Assembly: GCA_946615865.1 (NCBI GenBank)
Contig: CAMOIJ010000008.1
Coordinates: 20,059 to 84,058 of the forward strand
Direction: 5' to 3'
Source: an uncultured Lachnospiraceae bacterium
Lineage (GTDB): Bacteria; Bacillota; Clostridia; Lachnospirales; Lachnospiraceae
DNA: 64,000 nucleotides
Positions 51,662-61,366 of the stretch are shown here, in pieces. A program made the position numbers and the translations under genes. Under the pieces are notes generated by a model. That model did not search any database. It was not told the origin of the DNA and saw only the letters and a list, made by a program, of their open reading frames with translations. Each line of letters opens with the position of its first letter. Position 1 is the first letter of the stretch.

Positions 51662-54061
51662 ATGAAGATAAAAAGGGTTGAATGTGATCAATTTGCAGGA
51701 GTCCATGATATAGATGTTGAGTTCGCGGATGGCTTGAATCTTGTGATCGGAGAAAATGAAAGCGGAAAGAGCACGCTCGCAGACCTGATCTTCCGTATCC
51801 TGTTCAAAGATACGAAAATTGATGGCAGGAGTGATGCAGAATTCATCGACTGGTATTTTCCCAAAAAAGTGAGAGGACCGCAGGGAGATGTGATTGACGG
51901 CACCCTTGTATTTACTACGGAAAAGGGCACTTATAGATTAAAAAGAGAATGGGAAAAGAGAAACGGAAGCAGTCGGCTGATAACACCTGAAAAAACAGTG
52001 ATTAAGAACACTGACGAGATTGCCCGGATACTTTCCGAAGAACTGGGGTACAGAGAAGGTGTATTTGACGAAATTGTATTTGCTTCACAAAAAAGGAAAC
52101 AAAGTGCGATAGAGAGCATTATGAAGGCTTTGCCCAAGAAAAAGGGTGAACTGACGGAAACAAGGGATGACCTGACATCAACGTTAACGCAGGCGGCACT
52201 TGAGACCGGAGGAGTGTCGTTAGAAAAACTTGAGAGAAAGCTAAGGGAGGTAATGGCTTCGTATGGATCACACTGGGATCTGGAAGCGGACAGGCCTGAA
52301 GGCGGGAAAAAGCGTGATATAAACCATAAATGGAGCAGAGAAGTGGGTGCTGTTCTGGCAGCATATTATGCAATGGAAGAAACCCGCCAGGCACAGAAAG
52401 ATGCGGAGAATGCAGAAAAAGAAGTTGAAAGATGCCAGAAAAGGCTTAAAGAAATCCAGAATATAAAAAACACACTGGATGAGCAGTTAAATGATTTCTG
52501 GAAATACAAAGGACAGCTCGAAAAGGCAGCTTCTCTTAGAAAAGATATCGAGCGCGACAGGCATGACATCGATGTAATGGAAGCAGATCTCAAGAACTGG
52601 CCTATGCAAGAGGCTAATCTGGCGAAAGCCAAAGAACTTCAAATGCAGCAGGCACTTTTCAAGATTAGGAGCCGGTATCTGAACGTAAAGGAAGCTCAAG
52701 ACGAATATGAAGCAAAGGAACTTATAAAGAACGGACTTAAAGAGATCACAAGGGCAAGCGTTAAGGCGATAGAAGACAAGATTAATCAAAAACGCCGTGC
52801 CGAGAGCAAAATCTCGGGTCTGAACCTCGTTGCCAGGATAAAGCAGCTGGGGGAGCGTCCTATCGATGTAAGGAGTATTGCAAGCGGAGAAAAGGTTATT
52901 CCGTCTGATGGGGAATACAGTATAACCGGGGCTGTAGAAGTGACGATCCCTGATGTCATGGAGATGCAGTTGATTCCTAAAGGCGTTGATGTTGATCTGA
53001 TACGTGAAGAGATCCGTTCTGCGGTTGAAGAAATCCAGAAAGGTTTTAAGCAATACAGCGTTTCCGATATTGAAGAACTTCGTAAAAAGCAGGAAGAATA
53101 TGAAAAGGCATACCGTGAATACGAAAAGGTCTGCGACAGGCTTCGCATAGTCCTTAACGGAGAATCCTGGGAAGATATTAAAGAAGAATATGAAAAAATT
53201 GATATAGAAATCCTATCCGAAGAGGAATTGAAAAAGAGTATACGGATGCTTTGTGGAACAAAATCTATTGAGGTTTATCTGGGAGGTGTCGAAAATACTC
53301 TGGAGAATTATAAACGCGCCTATAGTACAAAGGAAATCCTGTCAGATCGTATCACTGATACAAAGAAGAGAAAAGAAGAGAAAGAAGTAGAACTGGAAAA
53401 ACTGGATGACATACCTGAGAAATACCGGCAGATCAAAGACCCGAATAAGTTCGAAGAGGATATTAAAAAACAGATAAATACATCCAGCGAAGTAATCAAG
53501 GATTGGAACAGCAAATGTACAGATGCAATCAGAGGCCTTGGGGAACGTACTGCTGAAGATTATACAGAAGAGCTGTTGGAGAAAGAATCTGCATTTAATT
53601 CAAGAAAAGCAGAATACGCCCATTGGAAGAACATTGCAGACGTTTTTTTCCGTATGAAAGAGCAGCTCGGCGGGGACCCTATGGAGGATATTGCGGCAAA
53701 ATTCAAGGAATATCTAAAGGTTATTTCTGATGGCAACATCGAACTGCAGGGCATAGATGAAAAGATGTCGGCCAGTCTGTCCAGCGGCAATAATAAACTG
53801 ACATATGACATTCTTTCTAATGGGACAAAAGACACCATATCTCTCGCATTCCGGCTTGCTATGCTGGAGCATCTGTATCCCGAAGGAGAAGGACTGGCAG
53901 TTTTTGATGATGCCTTTACGGAAATGGATCCCCGACGCGTACAGCAATCCTGTGAACTAATCAGAAAATTTGCTGAGAAGAATCAGGTGATTTTTATTAC
54001 CTGTGATGATAAGTATTCGGATCTTATGAAACCGGACAATATCATTAAGATGAGTAAGTGA
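51662..54061 (+). CDS. Rad50/SbcC-like ABC-type ATPase
   Basis: 799 residues, short for SbcC. Walker A GENESGKSTL (about 33-42), long coiled coils (about 220-350 and 470-660), a signature-like LSNGTKDTISLAFRL (about 715) and Walker B GLAVFDDAFTEMD (about 742-754). No CxxC zinc hook is seen between the coils, so the apex differs from true Rad50/SbcC. With the phosphoesterase it would form a DNA-end sensing and cutting complex; within a cargo region a defence role is more likely than housekeeping repair. Confidence 0.87.
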   Translation: MKIKRVECDQFAGVHDIDVEFADGLNLVIGENESGKSTLADLIFRILFKDTKIDGRSDAEFIDWYFPKKVRGPQGDVIDGTLVFTTEKGTYRLKREWEKRNGSSRLITPEKTVIKNTDEIARILSEELGYREGVFDEIVFASQKRKQSAIESIMKALPKKKGELTETRDDLTSTLTQAALETGGVSLEKLERKLREVMASYGSHWDLEADRPEGGKKRDINHKWSREVGAVLAAYYAMEETRQAQKDAENAEKEVERCQKRLKEIQNIKNTLDEQLNDFWKYKGQLEKAASLRKDIERDRHDIDVMEADLKNWPMQEANLAKAKELQMQQALFKIRSRYLNVKEAQDEYEAKELIKNGLKEITRASVKAIEDKINQKRRAESKISGLNLVARIKQLGERPIDVRSIASGEKVIPSDGEYSITGAVEVTIPDVMEMQLIPKGVDVDLIREEIRSAVEEIQKGFKQYSVSDIEELRKKQEEYEKAYREYEKVCDRLRIVLNGESWEDIKEEYEKIDIEILSEEELKKSIRMLCGTKSIEVYLGGVENTLENYKRAYSTKEILSDRITDTKKRKEEKEVELEKLDDIPEKYRQIKDPNKFEEDIKKQINTSSEVIKDWNSKCTDAIRGLGERTAEDYTEELLEKESAFNSRKAEYAHWKNIADVFFRMKEQLGGDPMEDIAAKFKEYLKVISDGNIELQGIDEKMSASLSSGNNKLTYDILSNGTKDTISLAFRLAMLEHLYPEGEGLAVFDDAFTEMDPRRVQQSCELIRKFAEKNQVIFITCDDKYSDLMKPDNIIKMSK

Positions 54062-54091
54062 CATAGAACGTGATTACAAGCTTGCGGACGA

Positions 54092-54469
54092 TTGCTTCAA
54101 GACCAGATGCTAAGAGGAAGCAGACGCCCGGAAGCAATCCCGAAGGACCGGTATCCGGAACCGAGAGAGATCCGGGATGCATATTTTGACACCTTTGTCT
54201 CCATATTAAACGGAAAGCTCGATATTGAGAACCCGCAGGCTCACAGAGCGCTTGCTGACGCACTGACGACAGCAAGAGTCTGCCTGGAGCTAAAGAAGAT
54301 GGGCAGCCCTGAGAAGGAGGTCGTGATAGATGATCTGCTCGCCGCCCTCGACGACCGGCAATATGTGCACTGTATTCAAAGAAGTATTGAAGCAATAATC
54401 CGACAATATCCTTTTAAGGACATAATCTGTCTAAGTGGAAATGATACGATGTACTTACAGCAGACATAA
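54092..54469 (+). CDS. Small protein of unknown function
   Basis: 125 residues, helical, with RDAYFDTFVSILNGK and ARVCLELKKMG. No family recognised. Start uncertain: TTG 54092 or ATG 54107, neither with a good ribosome-binding site. Lies between the Rad50-like and WYL genes, same strand. Confidence 0.5.
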   Translation: MLQDQMLRGSRRPEAIPKDRYPEPREIRDAYFDTFVSILNGKLDIENPQAHRALADALTTARVCLELKKMGSPEKEVVIDDLLAALDDRQYVHCIQRSIEAIIRQYPFKDIICLSGNDTMYLQQT

Positions 54470-54508
54470 AATGATCGATCAAATGGTCACACCGAATGAG
54501 GCTGCAAC

Positions 54509-55435
54509 ATGGATAAAAAGGTTGAACGTATCATCAATATCTATAACCGCATTACAAACGGTGAAGTAATCAGCAAAGCGGCAGAAGCGGCCCGGTTTGG
54601 AGTGAACGAGCGCTCTATTCAGCGTGATCTGGAGGACATCCGGGCTTATTTTGCCGACAATCCTGATCTGAACCAGGAACTGATCTATGACAGGTTGAAG
54701 AGAGGTTATGTCCTTGTGAGGACAGATAACCACGCGCTGACAAACAGTGAGATCCTGACCGTGTGCAAGATCCTTCTCGAGAGCCGTTCGCTTGTGAAAG
54801 AGGAGATGTACCCGATCATCGACAAACTGGTGCAGTGCTGTGTTCCGTATGGAAATCTTAAGAAGGTCAGTAAACTGATCGCCAATGAAAAATATCATTA
54901 TCTTGAACCACATCACGGTAAGGCGTTTGTTGATGTCATATGGGACATCAGCAGCGCCGTTTATGAGCATAAGCTCATAAGGATCCGTTACCGTAAACTG
55001 AAAGAATCTGATCCCGTGTCACGCCTGATCCAGCCGGTCGGCATTATGTTTTCTGAGTATTACTTCTATCTTTGCGCCTACATTTCCGAGAGCGAAGAAA
55101 ATCCCGACATTCCCAAACACCCATTCCCAACCATTTACCGCATTGATCGAATCGATGAATATGAAATCCTGAACGAACACTTCCATGTTCCCTACGCAGA
55201 ACGTTTTGAAGAGGGCGAATTTCGTAAACGAATCCAGTTTATGTTCGGCGGAGAGCTGAGAAAGATCAAGTTCAGATATAAGGGCCTCAGCATCGAATCT
55301 GTTTTGGATCGCTTCCCGACGGCAGAAATACTCTCCCATGATGATAAAGGCTGGGTGATCTGCGCGGAAGTCTATGGCGAGGGCGTGGATATCTGGCTAC
55401 GCGGACAAGGGGATATCATCGAAGTACTGGAGTAG
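54509..55435 (+). CDS. WYL-domain transcriptional regulator
   Basis: 308 residues: N-terminal DeoR-like winged helix (GEVISKAAEAARFGVNERSI, QRDLEDIRAYF) and a WYL domain (about 150-225: IRIRYRKL, PVGIMFSEYYFYLCAY, YRIDRI) plus a C-terminal extension. WYL proteins sense nucleic acids or small ligands and commonly repress defence operons until infection. Placed between the Mre11/Rad50-like pair and the LRR-MoxR set, it may control one or both. A GGTGGGCT/AGCCCACC hairpin follows at 55442-55460. Confidence 0.9.
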   Translation: MDKKVERIINIYNRITNGEVISKAAEAARFGVNERSIQRDLEDIRAYFADNPDLNQELIYDRLKRGYVLVRTDNHALTNSEILTVCKILLESRSLVKEEMYPIIDKLVQCCVPYGNLKKVSKLIANEKYHYLEPHHGKAFVDVIWDISSAVYEHKLIRIRYRKLKESDPVSRLIQPVGIMFSEYYFYLCAYISESEENPDIPKHPFPTIYRIDRIDEYEILNEHFHVPYAERFEEGEFRKRIQFMFGGELRKIKFRYKGLSIESVLDRFPTAEILSHDDKGWVICAEVYGEGVDIWLRGQGDIIEVLE

Positions 55436-55536
55436 CTGGTTGGTGGGCTGACAGCCCACCGAAGTAGAAAGACTGATTGTTAGAATTAAGTGTTAAGCAT
55501 ACTGGTATAAAGGAATTCCGGAAGGAGGAAATTGCA

Positions 55537-55674
55537 GTGATTTGTCCGAGATGTGGGGAACCGATGAATGGCGGAATCTGTGATAATTGTGGATTTCCGA
55601 TGAGGAGGACTAGGAAGATTATTCCTTTGGGGACAGTGCGTAATATGAGATGGAGTAAGAGATTAGTATATTGA
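55537..55674 (+). CDS. Zinc-ribbon micro-protein
   Basis: 45 residues consisting of one zinc ribbon (CPRCGEPMNGGICDNCGFPM) and a basic tail. GTG start at 55537 with AAGGAGG eight bases upstream; longer in-frame starts have no site. It could be a detached domain of the following LRR-DUF4132 protein or an independent metal-binding partner. Confidence 0.68.
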   Translation: MICPRCGEPMNGGICDNCGFPMRRTRKIIPLGTVRNMRWSKRLVY

Positions 55675-55738
55675 TTCGATGGAGGTATTATTTTATAAAG
55701 GGTGATGCTTAAATGTGAAAAGAGGGAGGAAATAGTAG

Positions 55739-58510
55739 ATGTCGGAAATAAGTACAAATGATTTTGAAATAGAAAACGGAGTATTGAAGCATTACAGGGG
55801 TTCAGACGAAGATGTTGTAATTCCAGAAGGTGTTACAGCTATTGGTGATAAAGCATTTTATTACAATAGTGGAATTAAGAGCGTATTAATTCCGGAAGGC
55901 GTAACAAGCATAGGAAAAAGTGCCTTTTATTCTTGCAGTAAACTTAGGAGCGTGAAGATCCCTGGGAGTGTCCTCTCTATTGGAAGAGATGCTTTTTATA
56001 ATACGGACAAAATAGAGTTTGATATTCCTGAGGAAGCATCAAATGACGCAAAGAATTATGACGTCGTAAAGAATGTACTGGTTAAATATAACGGTCCAGG
56101 TGGCAATGTAATTATCCCAGCTGGGGTCATAGCTATCGGAGAATATGCTTTTTATCATTGTAGTACCCTGACAAGTGTAACGATACCAGATAGTGTGACA
56201 AGTATTGGCAATGGGGCGTTTAGCTACTGTTGTAACCTTACTAAGGTAAACATCCCGAATGGCGTAACGAGTATCGAAAACTACACGTTTTGTTTCTGCC
56301 ATAACCTGACTGAGCTAATAATACCTGATGGGGTAAAGACTATCGGAGAGCAGGCGTTTTATGGATGTAGTAATCTGAAAGACGTGACAATCCCTGGTAC
56401 TGTCACGAGCATCAAGAACAGTGCTTTCAGCTGTTGTAATAGTTTCAAGAATATTGCTATCCCAAACAGTGTAATAAATATAGGCAACAATGCATTCGGT
56501 GATTTGTGGGATAAAAAACTCTCTTTTGAAAGCGATTACTTATGCAGACCGATCAAACTACCGGCAATCAGTGTGTCTGAAATCATAGATCCAATATCAT
56601 GTGCGTATGCGATGCTTTATCAAAGCGGCAAAGTTTGGGACACGGCGATAGAAGAATATATCCAGCGAAATTGTGGCCAATATAACAGTATTCTAAAAGA
56701 AGTCATAAATATAATCACTGAGGAATCGAAGGAAACTGTTGCAAAAAAGGCGATACAAGATGCTCTTCACTATATAGATTTGGCAGATACAGATGTGTTC
56801 AAACAACTATATGCCATACTATTCGAAAAGAAGTTTAAATGCCTCAAGATGCTGATCGAGGATGTAAGAGCGCAAGAGATTCTCCTGGATGGAAGACTGA
56901 CCCCCGAAGGTATAGAAACAGAGGAAAAAACGGAACACCCGGTTGAAAAGATTGTTAATGAGAATTGGAAAGCGTCAGAGACTACAAGAAAGCTGCAGAT
57001 GATCATTACGAAAGGCATTCCTTATGCCGATTCGGGAGAACTGTCATCTCCGGAAGCAGTCATTATGGTTATTTCATCTTATGCAGATCAGATTGACGAC
57101 AGTATAAACTATTACAGTTTATATCAAACCAGTTATGTTCATACACAACCCGACGCAACTGCAGACCAGATTGCAGCCAGTCTGGACAAAGAAAAGTTAC
57201 AGGAGCTATTGGAAGACTTAGCATTTAATAAGCGCTATGAAAAAGACTGGTATCTGTTACCGTTTGGAAGATATGCAAGTCCGGAGCAAATAACAAAACT
57301 CAATGCACAAATGCGCGCATGGGCAAACTGGGGGCAGTATAGTGCAATGGGACGGAAAAACATTATTGTCGGAAGAGGTGCACTGATGCTCAGTGATACC
57401 AGAGAAGCAATGATGGCGGTCGATAAAGCGAAAGCACTGGATTACTATGCACATATAAGAGGAACCGATGCAGAAACGTTAAGAGATACGGTCCTTTCAG
57501 AATTTGGATTTGATTCAGAAGGGAAGAAAAAATACGATCTCGGCGGAAATATGGCTGCGATTTCGCTTAAAGAAGACCTTTCTTTGAGTATCTATGATGA
57601 GAATGCCGGGAAGGTCGTTAAATCAATTCCTAAGAAAGGATCGGATGAAAAGCAATACGAACTTGCAAAGAAAGACTTCTCTGACATAAAAAAGAATATT
57701 AAGCGCGTAATCACTAACCGCAGGAATATTTTGTTTGAGGCATTTTTGTCAGAAAGAGAGTTTAAGCCCGAAGGCTGGAAGAAGGCATATTTAGGGAATC
57801 CTGTTTTGAATGCAATTGCAGCACTTCTTGTTTGGCAGCAGAACGATGTGTTTTTTACATGTGACAGAACAGGAAAGACTATTAGGAGCGGTGGAGAAGC
57901 CTACCTGCTAGACGAAAAGATAATGGTAAAAGTAGCCCATCCCATGAATATGTCCGCGGAGGAGATCGGAAACTGGCAAAAATACTTTATTGACCATGGT
58001 CTTAAGCAGCCATTCGAGCAGGTCTGGGAGCCTGTTTATAAAAAAGATGAGATAAAAGAAGACCGGTACAAAGGCTGCCTTCTTCCTGTGTATCGATTTG
58101 CCGGGAAAAAGGCGCATGGAATCGAAGTATGGGGATACGGGGATTACTCTGAAGATTTTGGCTTCAGCTTAAAAGACTGCAAGCTCGAGGTAAGTACTGA
58201 ACTCTGGCGCTTTACCCATGAGGAGGCGCAGGAGGCAAATTATGAACTGGGCGGTTTCAAGGTAATAAGATACACGCGTTATGCAAACCATATTATCTAT
58301 TTGCTCGACAAATGGACTATCGAAGAACGTATTTCCAAGAACGATCCTGCAATCGGCGACGTTCTTGACGGATTCACTGTTGCGCAGCTGTTAGAGTTTA
58401 TAAAGCTTGCATCTGATAAAAAGAGCACAGATAGCTTAGCCGTATTAATGGATTACAAAGACAGAAAATATAGTGCTTTCGATCCAATGGCGGAGTTCAC
58501 GCTTGATTGA
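55739..58510 (+). CDS. BspA-type leucine-rich repeat protein with DUF4132 domain
   Basis: 923 residues. About 10-265: LRR_5 repeats of 23 residues (VTSIGKSAFYSCSKLRSVKI style), the kind used for protein recognition. About 290-500: helical linker. About 510-920: DUF4132 (MolR-like) region with WLLPFGRYASPEQ-like, NRRNILFEAFLSEREFKPEGWK and GFKVIRYTRYANHIIYLLDK. No signal peptide, so cytoplasmic. DUF4132 proteins occur with MoxR ATPases and VWA proteins, as here (59960 and 61367). GGGAGGA precedes the ATG. Confidence 0.85.
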   Translation: MSEISTNDFEIENGVLKHYRGSDEDVVIPEGVTAIGDKAFYYNSGIKSVLIPEGVTSIGKSAFYSCSKLRSVKIPGSVLSIGRDAFYNTDKIEFDIPEEASNDAKNYDVVKNVLVKYNGPGGNVIIPAGVIAIGEYAFYHCSTLTSVTIPDSVTSIGNGAFSYCCNLTKVNIPNGVTSIENYTFCFCHNLTELIIPDGVKTIGEQAFYGCSNLKDVTIPGTVTSIKNSAFSCCNSFKNIAIPNSVINIGNNAFGDLWDKKLSFESDYLCRPIKLPAISVSEIIDPISCAYAMLYQSGKVWDTAIEEYIQRNCGQYNSILKEVINIITEESKETVAKKAIQDALHYIDLADTDVFKQLYAILFEKKFKCLKMLIEDVRAQEILLDGRLTPEGIETEEKTEHPVEKIVNENWKASETTRKLQMIITKGIPYADSGELSSPEAVIMVISSYADQIDDSINYYSLYQTSYVHTQPDATADQIAASLDKEKLQELLEDLAFNKRYEKDWYLLPFGRYASPEQITKLNAQMRAWANWGQYSAMGRKNIIVGRGALMLSDTREAMMAVDKAKALDYYAHIRGTDAETLRDTVLSEFGFDSEGKKKYDLGGNMAAISLKEDLSLSIYDENAGKVVKSIPKKGSDEKQYELAKKDFSDIKKNIKRVITNRRNILFEAFLSEREFKPEGWKKAYLGNPVLNAIAALLVWQQNDVFFTCDRTGKTIRSGGEAYLLDEKIMVKVAHPMNMSAEEIGNWQKYFIDHGLKQPFEQVWEPVYKKDEIKEDRYKGCLLPVYRFAGKKAHGIEVWGYGDYSEDFGFSLKDCKLEVSTELWRFTHEEAQEANYELGGFKVIRYTRYANHIIYLLDKWTIEERISKNDPAIGDVLDGFTVAQLLEFIKLASDKKSTDSLAVLMDYKDRKYSAFDPMAEFTLD

Positions 58511-58527
58511 TGAGGAAGGTAAATCAG

Positions 58528-59481
58528 ATGATTAAGGATATAGAAAGAAAAATAGAGGAAAAGACACTTTCTCTGAAAGAAGTAGAGGATTTATTACTGG
58601 AAACGTCATGGCTTGATGAACCGGAACTGATAAGAAAATTGTTGGCATATAAGACATTGCCTCAGGATTCTTTTCCGAAGGCAAAAAAGACTGATGCGGA
58701 AGTAAAAGCCGAATGGAAGACAGAAAAGCTGCCGGACGGGACGCTGCGCCTTGCTTCGTATAAGGGGAATGACACAGTCGTCATTGTCCCTGAGAAGATT
58801 GGGAAGGTTTTAGTTACAGAACTGGGAAGCTATGTCTTTTCAGTTAATCAGCCACGCATAAAGAAGGGACAAAAAGAAAATCGTGCCAAGATAAAAGAGA
58901 TCAGAATGAGTGATTCAGTGAGGGAGATAGGCATTGGTGCATTCAGTGGCTGTGAGCAACTAGAAAAAGTCACATTATCAAACTCTATTACTATGATCTC
59001 AGACGAGACATTTGCTGACTGTAAGAAATTAAATTTAATAAGTATTCCGGAAAGCGTGAAACAGATAGGACGTATTGCTTTCAACAACTGTGAGTCTCTC
59101 GAACAGATTATCATTCCAGAAGGAGTAAAGCGTTTTTATACAACCAGTAATGTAGAGTATTGGGATTATATTGAGACATTTGGAGGATGCATTAATCTGA
59201 AAAAGGTTGTTCTACCTGATTCAATGACGGAGATTTCGGGTTATTCTTTTTTGAGATGTACAAGCCTGACAGATATTCAATTGCCACTTAATCTTGAAAT
59301 AATAGAAAAAGCCGCATTTTATGGCTGCAAAAAGCTATCGGTATTGACAATCCCACAGTCAGTAAAACAGATCAGTAAGGACACCTTTGGAGAATGCAAA
59401 AAGCTCACATTACATGTCACAGCGGGATCATATGCAGAACAATTCGCTATCAAAGCGGGGATACAGTATGTAGTGGACTAA
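58528..59481 (+). CDS. BspA-type leucine-rich repeat protein
   Basis: About 317 residues, cytoplasmic. A ~60-residue helical head (IEEKTLSLKEVEDLLLETSW), a beta region, then LRR_5 repeats to the end (IGIGAFSGCEQLEKVTLSNS and so on), closing with the common HVTAGSYAEQFAIKAG cap. Start chosen at ATG 58528 (AGGAAGG eight bases ahead); ATG 58510 overlapping the previous stop is possible. A second LRR recognition subunit beside the LRR-DUF4132 protein. Confidence 0.85.
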   Translation: MIKDIERKIEEKTLSLKEVEDLLLETSWLDEPELIRKLLAYKTLPQDSFPKAKKTDAEVKAEWKTEKLPDGTLRLASYKGNDTVVIVPEKIGKVLVTELGSYVFSVNQPRIKKGQKENRAKIKEIRMSDSVREIGIGAFSGCEQLEKVTLSNSITMISDETFADCKKLNLISIPESVKQIGRIAFNNCESLEQIIIPEGVKRFYTTSNVEYWDYIETFGGCINLKKVVLPDSMTEISGYSFLRCTSLTDIQLPLNLEIIEKAAFYGCKKLSVLTIPQSVKQISKDTFGECKKLTLHVTAGSYAEQFAIKAGIQYVVD

Positions 59482-59616
59482 TCATCACTTTCAGTAAGGC
59501 CTTGGTATCAATAAGCCCGTTAATCCTTCCAAATGGGAGTAGGAGCATTAGGCGGTATCATTGAGCTTTTATTGTTTTGATATGGTAATTAACAGGATAG
59601 ACGAGGAGAAAAGCGA

Positions 59617-59880
59617 TTGAAGTATTCGATAGAGTTGTTAAAAGCGGCACATAAAGCCTCATATGCGAACAAGAGAAGATTATCTGTCCCACAAAAGTGC
59701 GGATGTTTTTACTGCATGAGATTCTTTTCCTCCGAGGAAATTGAAGACTGGAGTATTGATCAGCCTGATTGGACGGCCGTATGCCCTTATTGCGGAATCG
59801 ATACAGTAATAGGTGAGAACGACGGGTATCCTCTGACAAATGATTTTTTAGAAGGGATGCACAAGGAATGGTTCGAATGA
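59617..59880 (+). CDS. Small zinc-finger protein
   Basis: 87 residues with two Cys pairs, CGCFYC and CPYCGID, that would hold one zinc ion; the end LTNDFLEGMHKEWFE is typical of a family of uncharacterised small bacterial cytoplasmic proteins. TTG start at 59617 with GAGGAG upstream. Confidence 0.72.
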   Translation: MKYSIELLKAAHKASYANKRRLSVPQKCGCFYCMRFFSSEEIEDWSIDQPDWTAVCPYCGIDTVIGENDGYPLTNDFLEGMHKEWFE

Positions 59881-59959
59881 CTGAATCAGTGAGGAGAGGA
59901 GAAGGCTGTCAGTTGAAGGAAGCACAGTCGAAGAATCATAATAAGAAATAATTTATAGA

Positions 59960-61351
59960 ATGAAAAAAAACAGCGAGATAGAGAGCATAGCAAATAAAAT
60001 ACTGGACCTCTCCCGCAACAAGCTTCTCGTAAACCTGCGGTTTATGGATGTTGCCCTCAGTTACCACAAGAGGGTCTCATATGAAGGGTCATTTGCCACG
60101 GATGGTAAAGCTATGTTTTATGATCCACGGTTCATTCTGCGTGCTTATAAGTCCTCTCAGGAGGAAACGGTCAGGATGTACCTGCATATGATCCTTCATT
60201 GTGTATTTCAGCATCCGTTTGTCGGTATTTCGGTTGATGAGCGCCTATGGAGCCTGGCATGTGACATGGCAGTTGAATGTACGATCAATGACCTTGGACT
60301 GAATGGTGTCTCATCATCGAGAGAGAATAAGCAGAAACAGATCGTCTCAGAGATTAAAAAGGGCCTGAAGTTTTTGACGGCGGAGAAGATCTATTCACTA
60401 CTGAAAAGGGCTGATTATCCGGACTGGGCGCTGAGCCAGTGGGAAGCTGCTTTCAAGTCGGATGACCATGCGCCATGGTACATCTGGGTAGCTGAACTGA
60501 CTATTCACAATGCTGATGGAAAAGCGAATGAAAGCGGCGGCGCATGGGCAAAATATAGCGAAGGGAAAGATAGTAATGGTTCTGCCGGTATTTTGGCAGA
60601 GGATAAAGATTTCTGGGAGCAGGTCTCCAACCAGATCCAGATGGACCTGGAGACATTTTCAAGGGAGCAGGGGTATAAAGCCGGAAATATGATGCAGAAT
60701 CTCAGGTCCGTGAACCGTGAGAAATATGATTACACGTCATTCCTGAAGAAGTTTGCTGTATTGGGCGAGGCCATGAAGGTGAATGAAGATGAGTTCGACT
60801 ACATCTATTATACCTATGGCCTGGAGCACTATGACAATATGCTGCTGATCGAGCCGCTGGAGTACAAAGAAGTCAAGAGGATCAAGGAATTTGTGATCGC
60901 GATCGACACCTCAGGTTCTGTGGTCGGGGAGGAAGTGCAGATGTTCCTCCAGAAGACCTTTAACATCCTTATGCAGGAGGATTCCTATTTTGCCAGGGTG
61001 AACATTCATATCATCCAGTGTGACGCGGAAATACAGGAAGATATAGTCATCAAGAACCGTGATGAATTTAAAGCGTATCTGAAAACGATGAAAATACGCG
61101 GGCTTGGCGGAACAGACTTCCGGCCGGTATTCAGATATGTTGATCGATTGATCAGGGAAAAGGCGTTTCACAACCTGAAAGGCATGATCTATTTTACTGA
61201 TGGATATGGAACATTTCCCGAACACAAGCCGCCGTTCACGACAGCATTTGTGTTTGTGGAAGATGGGTATGAGATACCGAAAGTGCCGCCGTGGGCGATC
61301 AAGCTGGTGTTGCAGCATGAAGATATTATTGAGGGTGGAGTGGGGATATAA
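59960..61351 (+). CDS. Metallopeptidase-like (DUF2201) protein with VWA domain
   Basis: 463 residues. The N-terminal half resembles the putative metallopeptidase domain of DUF2201 proteins: H76-M-I-L-H80 with a further H85, then LWSLACDMAVECTIND. The glutamate of a HExxH motif is replaced by Met, so hydrolysis is doubtful. The C-terminal half is a VWA domain with an intact MIDAS: AIDTSGS (D near 315), GLGGTDF and YFTDGYG. VWA partners are remodelled by MoxR ATPases, and that gene follows after 15 bases. No clear ribosome-binding site. Confidence 0.85.
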   Translation: MKKNSEIESIANKILDLSRNKLLVNLRFMDVALSYHKRVSYEGSFATDGKAMFYDPRFILRAYKSSQEETVRMYLHMILHCVFQHPFVGISVDERLWSLACDMAVECTINDLGLNGVSSSRENKQKQIVSEIKKGLKFLTAEKIYSLLKRADYPDWALSQWEAAFKSDDHAPWYIWVAELTIHNADGKANESGGAWAKYSEGKDSNGSAGILAEDKDFWEQVSNQIQMDLETFSREQGYKAGNMMQNLRSVNREKYDYTSFLKKFAVLGEAMKVNEDEFDYIYYTYGLEHYDNMLLIEPLEYKEVKRIKEFVIAIDTSGSVVGEEVQMFLQKTFNILMQEDSYFARVNIHIIQCDAEIQEDIVIKNRDEFKAYLKTMKIRGLGGTDFRPVFRYVDRLIREKAFHNLKGMIYFTDGYGTFPEHKPPFTTAFVFVEDGYEIPKVPPWAIKLVLQHEDIIEGGVGI

Positions 61352-61366
61352 GAAAAGGTATAGGAC

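Noticed and set aside
54061..54092. Rad50-like gene continuing into 54092-54469 by a frameshift
   Set aside because: The ATPase already ends normally after its Walker B and D-loop region, so no continuation is expected.
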